DNA of 33,914 bases, from assembly GCA_903819815.1 (NCBI GenBank), contig CAIJFC010000097.1:1-33914 (forward strand). Direction: 5' to 3'. The translations under genes and the position numbers were made by a program. The DNA comes from an uncultured Bacteroidota bacterium. Its GTDB lineage: Bacteria; Bacteroidota; Bacteroidia; Flavobacteriales; Flavobacteriaceae. Numbering within the stretch: the first letter of the stretch is position 1; the number at the start of each line of letters is the position of its first letter. Shown piece by piece: positions 7,595 to 14,430 of the stretch. The notes beneath the pieces are model-generated. The model ran no database searches, was not told the DNA's origin, and saw only the letters and a program-made list of their open reading frames with translations.

Positions 7595-9586
7595 ATGAAA
7601 TTCCAAGTTGTATCCGATTACCATCCCAAAGGCGACCAACCTCAAGCTATTGAGAAATTGGCTCGTGGAATTGCCGATGGAGAAAAATTTCAAACTTTAC
7701 TTGGAGTTACTGGATCTGGAAAGACTTTTACTGTAGCCAATGTTATCGAAGAAATTCAACGACCAACCTTAGTTTTAGCACACAATAAAACGCTTGCAGC
7801 CCAATTGTATTCAGAATTCAAAAAGTTTTTCCCAAATAATGCGGTAGAATATTTTGTTTCCTACTATGATTATTACCAGCCAGAAGCTTTTATGCCAGTG
7901 ACGGGAGTTTTTATTGAAAAAGATTTGTCTATCAATGAGGAATTGGAGAAAATGCGTTTGAGTACCACCGCTTCCCTACTTTCTGGGCGACGAGATATAT
8001 TGGTTGTGGCGTCGGTTTCTTGTTTGTATGGAATTGGAAATCCTGTAGAATTTCAGAAAAATGTAATTGCAATTGAGCAAGATCAAGTAATTTCTCGAAC
8101 TAAATTCCTTCATACATTAGTACAAAGTTTGTATTCAAGAACAGAAGCTGAATTTACTCCTGGAAATTTCAGAATTAAAGGCGATACCGTAGAAGTTTAT
8201 CCAAGTTATGCTGATGATGCGTATAGAATTCACTTCTTTGGTGATGAAATTGAAGAAATTGAAAGTTTCGATATTAAAACATCTCAGGTAATTGAAAAGT
8301 TTGAAAAACTGACGATTTACCCAGCAAATATGTTTGTGACTTCGCCAGATGTGTTGCAAAATGCCATTTGGGAAATCCAACAAGATTTGGTGAAACAAGT
8401 TGACTATTTTAAAGAAATTGGCAAACATCTCGAAGCAAAACGTTTGGAAGAACGCACCAATTTCGACTTAGAGATGATTCGTGAACTCGGTTATTGCTCA
8501 GGAATTGAGAATTATTCTCGTTACCTTGATGGTCGCCAACCTGGAACTAGACCGTTCTGTTTGATTGATTATTTCCCTAAAGATTTCTTGATGGTGGTGG
8601 ACGAAAGCCACGTTACGCTTTCGCAAGTTCATGCAATGTATGGTGGTGACAGAAGTCGAAAAGAGAATTTAGTTGAGTATGGTTTCCGACTCCCAGCGGC
8701 AATGGACAACCGACCGTTGAAATTTGAGGAATTTGAAGCAATGCAAAATCAGGTAATTTATGTCTCTGCAACTCCTGCCGATTATGAATTGCAAAAGTGC
8801 GACGGCGTTTATGTAGAACAGATTATTCGTCCTACCGGTTTGCTCGATCCGGTTATAGAAGTGCACCCTAGTTTGAATCAAATTGATGATTTGATTGAAG
8901 AAATCCAGTTGCGTTGCGAGTTGGACGAACGCGTTTTAGTAACCACATTAACTAAAAGAATGGCCGAAGAATTGGCTAAATATTTAACGAAAGTCAGTAT
9001 TCGTTGCCGATACATTCACTCCGATGTGGACACTTTGGAAAGAATTGAAATCATGCAGGATTTACGAAAAGGAATTTTTGATGTTTTAATTGGGGTGAAT
9101 TTACTTCGTGAAGGATTGGATTTACCTGAAGTTTCTCTGGTTGCTATATTGGATGCCGATAAAGAAGGATTCTTGAGAAGTCATCGATCGCTTACGCAAA
9201 CCATAGGTCGTGCCGCAAGAAATTTGAATGGAAAAGCAATTATGTATGCCGATAAAATTACGGCAAGCATGCAAAAAACGATTGACGAAACCAATTATCG
9301 CCGTACAAAGCAAATAAATTTCAATACGGATAACAACCAAGTTCCAATGGCATTGAACAAGAAAATTGAAAGTGCCTTTACAAAAAACCCATTAGTGGAT
9401 TACGAATTGGGATTGGAAGTGGCTACTGCAGCAGAACCAGAAACAGAGTATTTACCGAAAGCGGAAATTGAAAAACGCATTCGCGAAAACCGCAAAGCGA
9501 TGGAGAAAGCTGCAAAAGACTTGGATTTCATGCAAGCCGCAAAATTAAGGGATGTGATAAAGAAATTGCAGGAGCAGTTGGGATGA
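7595..9586 (+). CDS. uvrB: excinuclease ABC subunit B
   Basis: UvrB is the damage-verifying helicase-like subunit of nucleotide excision repair; it receives DNA from UvrA2 and recruits UvrC. The 663-residue protein is full length. It shows the Walker A GVTGSGKT (37-44), the VLAHNKTLAAQLYSEF motif Ia, the beta-hairpin region (YFVSYYDYYQPEAF and SVSCLYGIGNP), the Walker B-like VVDESHVTLSQ, VIYVSATPADYE, TLTKRMAEELA, GVNLLREGLDLPEVSLVAIL, and QTIGRAARN. It ends with a UVR coiled-coil domain (about 620-660, KAMEKAAKDLDFMQAAKLRD) that binds UvrC. It lies 52 bases after the toxin gene and only 16 bases before the esterase gene. Confidence 0.98.
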   Translation: MKFQVVSDYHPKGDQPQAIEKLARGIADGEKFQTLLGVTGSGKTFTVANVIEEIQRPTLVLAHNKTLAAQLYSEFKKFFPNNAVEYFVSYYDYYQPEAFMPVTGVFIEKDLSINEELEKMRLSTTASLLSGRRDILVVASVSCLYGIGNPVEFQKNVIAIEQDQVISRTKFLHTLVQSLYSRTEAEFTPGNFRIKGDTVEVYPSYADDAYRIHFFGDEIEEIESFDIKTSQVIEKFEKLTIYPANMFVTSPDVLQNAIWEIQQDLVKQVDYFKEIGKHLEAKRLEERTNFDLEMIRELGYCSGIENYSRYLDGRQPGTRPFCLIDYFPKDFLMVVDESHVTLSQVHAMYGGDRSRKENLVEYGFRLPAAMDNRPLKFEEFEAMQNQVIYVSATPADYELQKCDGVYVEQIIRPTGLLDPVIEVHPSLNQIDDLIEEIQLRCELDERVLVTTLTKRMAEELAKYLTKVSIRCRYIHSDVDTLERIEIMQDLRKGIFDVLIGVNLLREGLDLPEVSLVAILDADKEGFLRSHRSLTQTIGRAARNLNGKAIMYADKITASMQKTIDETNYRRTKQINFNTDNNQVPMALNKKIESAFTKNPLVDYELGLEVATAAEPETEYLPKAEIEKRIRENRKAMEKAAKDLDFMQAAKLRDVIKKLQEQLG

Positions 9587-9602
9587 TCTTAAAATTAAAT
9601 TT

Positions 9603-10406
9603 ATGAATCGTAAAGCAATTTTTCTTTTTATACTATTATTCTCCCTAAACAATTTATTTTCGCAAGAAAGTACGGCGTCAAAAAATGTATCTACTTTTAC
9701 TATAGATGCGCCGCAGCTGAATTGTACCAAGAAAATTTGGTTGTATTTACCGAATGAATATGCTACTTCAAAAAAGAAATATCCTGTAATTTACATGCAC
9801 GACGCACAAAATCTATTTGATGCCGAAACATCGTATGTTGGGGAATGGAATATTGACGAAAAATTGGATAGTTTGAACGCCCAAGTGATTGTGGTTGGAA
9901 TTGAACACGGAAATGAAAAGAGAATTGACGAATTAACACCTTTTAAAAATGAAAAACGAGGTGGCGGAAATGGTGATAATTACCTTGAGTTTATTGTGAA
10001 AACACTGAAACCTAAAATAGATTCCACCTATAGAACCAAACCCAATAAATTGAATACCGTAATTATGGGGAGTTCTTTGGGAGGTTTGATTTCCTATTAT
10101 GCAGTATTAAAATATCCTGAAGTATTTGGTAAAGCAGGCGTTTTATCACCGGCATTTTGGATCAATCCAGAAGTATTTGAATTGACAAAAAACACCAAAA
10201 AATTAGAATCTAAAATTTACTTTTTGTGTGGCGACAATGAAAGTACCGACATGGTTTCCGATGTAAACAAAATGGAAAACTTAGTTTCGGATATACGTTG
10301 CAGTTGCAGGCATTTAACTCGTAAAAAAATAGTTAAAGGCGGACAGCATAATGAAAAATTATGGCGCGATAACTTTGTAACCGTTTTTAAATGGTTGGCT
10401 ATTTAG
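9603..10406 (+). CDS. secreted alpha/beta hydrolase, esterase-D/putative esterase family
   Basis: The 267-residue protein has a signal peptide (about 1-20, LLFSLNNLFSQ) followed by an alpha/beta-hydrolase fold of the PF00756 putative-esterase group (feruloyl esterase, IroE and YbbA-like). Visible elements are KIWLYLPNEY (44-53), YPVIYMHDAQNLFD (60-73), the nucleophile elbow GSSLGG (156-161, Ser158), a likely acid in CGDNES (Asp211) and the catalytic histidine in GGQHNE (His249). It probably hydrolyses an ester in the periplasm; the substrate is unknown. It starts 16 bases after uvrB, so may be cotranscribed. Its stop overlaps the stop of the convergent methyltransferase gene by 4 bases. Confidence 0.85.
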   Translation: MNRKAIFLFILLFSLNNLFSQESTASKNVSTFTIDAPQLNCTKKIWLYLPNEYATSKKKYPVIYMHDAQNLFDAETSYVGEWNIDEKLDSLNAQVIVVGIEHGNEKRIDELTPFKNEKRGGGNGDNYLEFIVKTLKPKIDSTYRTKPNKLNTVIMGSSLGGLISYYAVLKYPEVFGKAGVLSPAFWINPEVFELTKNTKKLESKIYFLCGDNESTDMVSDVNKMENLVSDIRCSCRHLTRKKIVKGGQHNEKLWRDNFVTVFKWLAI

Positions 10407-11116
10407 AGCGTTTTAAGAAACGACTCAAAATAGGAAACTGGTTTTAGATCCAATAAATCTTCACGGTGTTTTGCTAAGAAATCATAATCTAAAGTGTCAA
10501 TAGAATCGATAGTATTGAAGATTTCAGGTAATTGCCCTTGTGGTTTTTTGAAAACAAATCCCAAACCATGATCGGTGTTTAAAACAAAAGCCGAAAGTTC
10601 GGGGTGGTTTTTTCTGATGTAAACGATTGTTTTCCATACGTCACCATTCCAAATGTTTTTCCAATCTTTATGATTTTCCAACTCTTTTCGAGCGTGATCG
10701 ATAGAAATGGCAGGATGCGCCGCCAATGCATCTAAAGGATTACAATCGTGTAAAACGATTACACCATTATCATCAAGGTATTTAAGAGTATTTACAGTAT
10801 CCAAAAGCGATTGCTCGTAGGTATGAAGTCCGTCAATAAATGCTAAATCCAGTATGTTGGCTTCTAAAAGCGCTTTGTTTTCTGCAAAAAAGGCATCACT
10901 GGTTACTTCAAAATAATCATTTTTCAGTGTGTGAGGATTTAAAATACAAGCTCTAACTTTTTTCCACAAACTAAAATTAAAAAAGGGATCTACACCAAAA
11001 CGTTTTTTTGTTCCTACAATATTAAAGAGACATTTCCCTCGGTTCACCCCTATTTCAAGGTAATTTTGTACATTTTTCTTTTTTATGATTGCGTTTAAAA
11101 CTTGAATTCTTGTCAT
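10403..11116 (-). CDS. class I SAM-dependent methyltransferase (Methyltransf_24 type)
   Basis: A 237-residue cytoplasmic protein with a Rossmann-type methyltransferase core: motif I YLEIGVNRGK (19-28), acidic strand end RFGVDPFF (39-46), the FIDGLHTYE segment (93-101) and GVIVLHDCNP (118-127). The IDGxHxYE and HDxxP signatures are those of the Methyltransf_24 and cephalosporin-hydroxylase-like group, often associated with glycan or small-molecule modification. The substrate cannot be inferred. The gene is isolated. It is transcribed away from the DUF1456 gene and runs into the esterase gene, the two stop codons overlapping by 4 bases, so no terminator fits between them. Confidence 0.82.
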   Translation of the reverse strand: MTRIQVLNAIIKKKNVQNYLEIGVNRGKCLFNIVGTKKRFGVDPFFNFSLWKKVRACILNPHTLKNDYFEVTSDAFFAENKALLEANILDLAFIDGLHTYEQSLLDTVNTLKYLDDNGVIVLHDCNPLDALAAHPAISIDHARKELENHKDWKNIWNGDVWKTIVYIRKNHPELSAFVLNTDHGLGFVFKKPQGQLPEIFNTIDSIDTLDYDFLAKHREDLLDLKPVSYFESFLKTL

Positions 11117-11235
11117 CTTTAATTTTAATTAAATAGCATTATTTATTGAAGCGCTAATTTAGGATAAATTGTTGACATCAAAATAATGAATTTGATTATT
11201 TACTTCATTAATTACTATTAACGCCGCTTTATAAT

Positions 11236-11243
11236 TATATTTG
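11236..11243 (+). promoter_or_regulatory. -7 promoter box of the DUF1456 gene
   Basis: TATATTTG fully matches TAnnTTTG and ends 15 bases before the chosen ATG at 11259. This box covers the TTG at 11241 that would otherwise extend the frame, so the downstream ATG is favoured. Confidence 0.6.
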
Positions 11244-11258
11244 CAAAAAATAGTTACA

Positions 11259-11696
11259 ATGAAAATGACAAATAACGACATCCTGAAAAAACTCCGTGTG
11301 GCATTAATGCTTCGGGATGATCAAATTGTAGAAATCTTAGAACTGGTAGATTTTAGAATTTCAAAATCAGAATTAGGTGCTTTTTTCCGTGCCGAAGATC
11401 ATGAAAATTATATGGAATGTGGCGACCAAGTGTTGCGTAATTTCTTGAATGCTTTGGTTTTGCACTTGCGAGGAACAAAGGAAAATCCGAAAAACCCTTC
11501 TGATGTTTTGAATAAAAATAAAAAAGAAGTAAATTCAGGAACACAAGATTTTGATAAATCTAGAGGCGATCAAAGTCCTTCAAAAAGTCCTGCGGCTAAA
11601 AAGCCTTTTAAAAAGCATACTCCAAATAAATCAACTCCGAAAGTTCAAGTAGTTGAAAAAGTTTATTTCAAGAATGGTAAAAACAAAAAATCCTAA
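11259..11696 (+). CDS. DUF1456 (YehS-like) protein with basic C-terminal tail
   Basis: The 145-residue product has a single DUF1456 domain (about residues 3-73: NNDILKKLRVALMLRDDQ, ELVDFRISKSELGAFFRAED, CGDQVLRNFLNALVLHLRG). It is followed by a Lys/Ser/Pro-rich, probably disordered tail of about 70 residues (KSPAAKKPFKKHTPNKSTPK and beyond). E. coli YehS carries two copies of the domain; here the second copy is replaced by the tail. The function of DUF1456 is not established. The basic tail would be compatible with nucleic-acid binding, but that is inference. The gene has its own promoter box. Its last codons and TAA lie inside the 5' arm of a terminator hairpin. Confidence 0.85.
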   Translation: MKMTNNDILKKLRVALMLRDDQIVEILELVDFRISKSELGAFFRAEDHENYMECGDQVLRNFLNALVLHLRGTKENPKNPSDVLNKNKKEVNSGTQDFDKSRGDQSPSKSPAAKKPFKKHTPNKSTPKVQVVEKVYFKNGKNKKS

Positions 11697-11719
11697 TCTT
11701 ACGATTAGGATTTTTTTTT
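11689..11719. terminator. bidirectional terminator between DUF1456 gene and sucC
   Basis: AATCCTAATC and GATTAGGATT form a perfect 10-bp stem with loop TTAC. It is flanked by T-runs when read on either strand, so it serves the plus-strand DUF1456 gene and minus-strand sucC. The stop codon of the DUF1456 gene (11694-11696) is within the left arm. Confidence 0.9.
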
Positions 11720-11739
11720 ATAATTTGAATAGTATATAA

Positions 11740-12933
11740 TTACGAAAGTGCTGCTTTTACTTGGTCGGCTGCTTCTTGGAATTCTACAGCTGATAAAATT
11801 GGCATTCCTGAATTGTCAATTAATTCTTTAGCAATAACGGCGTTGGTACCTTGTAAACGAACAATAATTGGCACTTTAATTGCATCACCCATGTTTTTGT
11901 AGGCATCAACAACTCCTTGAGCAACTCTATCGCAACGAACAATTCCACCAAAAATATTGATTAAAATTGCTTTTACGTTAGGATCTTTCAAAATAATTCT
12001 GAAAGCCAATTCTACACGTTTAGCATCAGCAGTTCCACCAACGTCTAAGAAATTTGCTGGTTCAAAACCTGCATATTTAATTAAGTCCATTGTGGCCATT
12101 GCCAATCCTGCACCATTTACCATACAACCTACCGTTCCATCTAAATCAACATAGTTTAAACCGGCAGCTTTAGCTTCCACTTCGATTGGATTTTCTTCAC
12201 GAACATCTCGGAATTCAGCATAAACGGGTTGACGGTATAACGCATTGTCATCTAAATTTACTTTAGCATCAACAGCGATTATTTTATTATCAGATGTTTT
12301 TAATACTGGATTAATTTCAAACATGGAAGCATCGCAACCAATGTAAGCGTTATAAAGAGACGCTACGAATTGAGTCATTTCTTTAAATGCATTTCCAGAC
12401 AATCCTAAATTAAATGCAATTCTTCTTGCTTGGAAAGCTTGAAGTCCAACAGTAGGATCGATTTCTTCGGTGAAAATTAAATGTGGCGTGTGTTCTGCCA
12501 CTTCTTCAATATCCATTCCACCTTCAGTAGAATACATAATCATATTACGACCGTTACCTCTATTTAATAAAACAGACATATAGAATTCTGAGGTTTCAGA
12601 TTCGCCTGGGTAATAAACATCTTCTGCAACTAAAACTTGGTGAACGGTTTTTCCTTCAGCAGATGTTTGAGGTGTAATCAATTGCATGCCAATAATTTGA
12701 CCAGCAATTTCTTCCACTTGCTCTAAATTTTTAGCTAGCTTTACTCCACCACCTTTTCCACGTCCACCTGCGTGAACTTGCGCTTTGATTACATGCCATC
12801 CTGTTCCGGTATCAGCTGTTAATTGTTTCGCTGCAGCAACCGCTTCTTGAGGGTTACTTGCAACATATCCACGTTGAATTTTTACACCATAGCTGGCCAA
12901 TATTTCTTTCCCTTGGTATTCGTGTATGTCCAT
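11740..12933 (-). CDS. sucC: succinate-CoA ligase (ADP-forming) subunit beta
   Basis: SucC is the beta subunit of succinyl-CoA synthetase, which couples succinyl-CoA cleavage to nucleoside triphosphate synthesis in the TCA cycle. The 397-residue sequence begins MDIHEYQGKEILASYGVK as in the family. It has the ATP-grasp N-terminal region (WHVIKAQVHAGGRGKGGGVK, with the glycine-rich loop), FEINPVLKTSDN, ALDAKVNLDDNAL-like metal-binding residues (here AVDAKVNLDDNAL), and the C-terminal ligase domain with NGAGLAMATMDLIK, FLDVGGTADAKRV and NIFGGIVRCD. The open frame extends 18 codons further upstream, but these run through the promoter region and are rejected. No sucD lies beside it, so the alpha subunit must be encoded elsewhere; this separation is common in Bacteroidota. 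Confidence 0.97.
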   Translation of the reverse strand: MDIHEYQGKEILASYGVKIQRGYVASNPQEAVAAAKQLTADTGTGWHVIKAQVHAGGRGKGGGVKLAKNLEQVEEIAGQIIGMQLITPQTSAEGKTVHQVLVAEDVYYPGESETSEFYMSVLLNRGNGRNMIMYSTEGGMDIEEVAEHTPHLIFTEEIDPTVGLQAFQARRIAFNLGLSGNAFKEMTQFVASLYNAYIGCDASMFEINPVLKTSDNKIIAVDAKVNLDDNALYRQPVYAEFRDVREENPIEVEAKAAGLNYVDLDGTVGCMVNGAGLAMATMDLIKYAGFEPANFLDVGGTADAKRVELAFRIILKDPNVKAILINIFGGIVRCDRVAQGVVDAYKNMGDAIKVPIIVRLQGTNAVIAKELIDNSGMPILSAVEFQEAADQVKAALS

Positions 12934-12955
12934 AATTGTTATATTACTTTTTGAT

Positions 12956-12969
12956 CCCGACGATTCGGG
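12956..12969 (-). other. short GC-rich hairpin at the predicted 5' end of the sucC mRNA
   Basis: CCCGA and TCGGG pair perfectly around a 4-base loop. They sit between the sucC -7 box and its start codon, at or next to the predicted transcription start. It stands out in otherwise AT-rich DNA. Confidence 0.5.
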
Positions 12970-12973
12970 TGCA

Positions 12974-12981
12974 CAAAAATA
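12974..12981 (-). promoter_or_regulatory. -7 promoter box of sucC
   Basis: On the minus strand TATTTTTG matches TAnnTTTG. It lies about 40 bases upstream of the sucC ATG. The expected transcript start falls near 12970, directly before a small GC-rich hairpin. Confidence 0.5.
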
Positions 12982-13143
12982 AAACAATTCAAGTTAAAAG
13001 CGAAATGTTTTTTCTTAATAATTCAATTCGAAATTAATTGGTGATAAAATGAAATTTTGATCATAAAATTCCTATTTGATTTTGAAAATTGAACTCAATT
13101 AACAGATAGCAAATAATCAATCAAAGTATAAAATGTTACAAAT

Positions 13144-13158
13144 ATAACAAATTGTTAT
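13144..13158. repeat. 15-base near-perfect palindrome upstream of the lysA promoter
   Basis: ATAACAA and TTGTTAT are perfect inverted repeats separated by one base. They are centred 32 bases upstream of the lysA -33 box in the divergent sucC-lysA intergenic region. It could be an operator, but it is AT-rich and could arise by chance. Confidence 0.35.
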
Positions 13159-13182
13159 TATTTGTTAATAAACTAAAAATCC

Positions 13183-13213
13183 TTTGATAGTGTAGTTAAG
13201 AGCAATAAATTTG
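13183..13213 (+). promoter_or_regulatory. promoter of lysA (-33 and -7 boxes)
   Basis: TTTG at 13183-13186 and TAAATTTG at 13206-13213 are separated by 19 bases. This is a full match to the Bacteroidota consensus with optimal spacing. It is the best promoter in the window and lies 14 bases upstream of the ATG. Confidence 0.85.
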
Positions 13214-13227
13214 CAAAAAAAATAAAC

Positions 13228-14427
13228 ATGCAATCACAAGATTTAGTAAAGTTAGCTGAGGAATTCGGAAGTCCCTTATATGTTTACGATGCCGAAAAAA
13301 TCAGAACCCAATTTAACCGATTAAATAATGCTTTTTCAAAAGTGCCAAGATTAAGAATTAACTATGCAGTAAAGGCTTTGTCAAATATTGCGGTTTTACA
13401 ATTACTTAAATCGATAGGATCCAACCTAGATACTGTTTCAATTCAAGAAGTTAAATTGGGATTGTATGCAGGTTTTAAACCACATCAAATTATTTATACC
13501 CCGAACGGTGTATCATTTGAAGAAATCGAAGAAGCTGCAGCGCTTGGAGTTCAAATTAACATTGATAATCTTTCGGTTTTAGAACATTTTGGAACAAAAC
13601 ACCCCAAAATTCCTGTTTGCATTCGTATTAATCCTCACGTTATGGCTGGTGGAAATTCAAATATATCTGTAGGACATATCGACAGTAAATTTGGTATTTC
13701 AATTCATCAAATGCCTCATATTCTAAGAATTGTAGAAAATACTAAAATGCACATCAACGGAATCCACATGCACACGGGTTCTGACATATTAGATATTGAA
13801 GTATTTCTTTATGCTGCAGAAATTCTGTTTGAAGCAGCCAATAACTTCAAAACTTTAGACTTCTTAGATTTTGGAAGTGGATTCAAAGTGCCTTACAATA
13901 AAGGCGATATTGAAACCAATATTGAAGAATTAGGGAAAAAATTATCGAAACGATTCTTAGCATTTGAAGCGTCTTATGGCCGAGAGTTGACATTAGCATT
14001 TGAACCAGGAAAATTTTTAGTAAGTGAAGCTGGGTATTTTTTAGCGAAAGTAAATGTGGTAAAGCAAACCACTTCTACAGTTTTTGCAGGGATTGACAGC
14101 GGTTTCAATCATTTAATTCGTCCAATGTTATATAGTTCTCAGCATTACATAGAAAATATTTCAAACCCAAAGGGAAAAGAGCGATTTTACACTGTAGTAG
14201 GTTACATTTGTGAAACGGATACTTTTGCCAATAACCGTCGAATTGCCGAAATAAAAGAAGGCGACTTGCTTTGTTTTAGAAATGCTGGAGCCTATTGTTT
14301 CTCCATGGCTTCCAATTACAATTCCAGATACAAACCAGCGGAGGCATTGTGGAAAGACGGAAAAGGCATCTTAATTAGAGCCCGAGAAACCTTTGAAGAT
14401 TTACTTAAAAATCAAATTGCTTTATAA
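13228..14427 (+). CDS. lysA: diaminopimelate decarboxylase
   Basis: LysA is a PLP-dependent fold-type III decarboxylase that converts meso-diaminopimelate to lysine, the last step of lysine synthesis. The 399-residue protein opens with FGSPLYVYDAEKIRTQF. It has the Schiff-base lysine in NYAVKALSN (Lys49), NGVSFEEIEEA, RINPHVMAGGNSNISVG and SKFGISIHQM, the HMHTGSD block, the phosphate-binding DFGSGFKVPY, the EPGKFLV motif, and the active-site CETDTFANNR, GDLLCFRNAGAY and FSMASNYNSR blocks in the C-terminal beta domain. The length is usual. It is transcribed divergently from sucC from a strong promoter and appears monocistronic. The next gene, on the opposite strand, ends 3 bases beyond its stop. 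Confidence 0.95.
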   Translation: MQSQDLVKLAEEFGSPLYVYDAEKIRTQFNRLNNAFSKVPRLRINYAVKALSNIAVLQLLKSIGSNLDTVSIQEVKLGLYAGFKPHQIIYTPNGVSFEEIEEAAALGVQINIDNLSVLEHFGTKHPKIPVCIRINPHVMAGGNSNISVGHIDSKFGISIHQMPHILRIVENTKMHINGIHMHTGSDILDIEVFLYAAEILFEAANNFKTLDFLDFGSGFKVPYNKGDIETNIEELGKKLSKRFLAFEASYGRELTLAFEPGKFLVSEAGYFLAKVNVVKQTTSTVFAGIDSGFNHLIRPMLYSSQHYIENISNPKGKERFYTVVGYICETDTFANNRRIAEIKEGDLLCFRNAGAYCFSMASNYNSRYKPAEALWKDGKGILIRARETFEDLLKNQIAL

Positions 14428-14430
14428 ATA

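Noticed and set aside
8135..8428. 97-codon minus-strand open frame inside uvrB
   Set aside because: It is antisense to conserved uvrB codons, with low-complexity Phe/Asn-rich translation and no promoter or family match.
12934..12987. 18-codon upstream extension of sucC
   Set aside because: The extension spans the hairpin and the -7 box and is absent from the SucC family.
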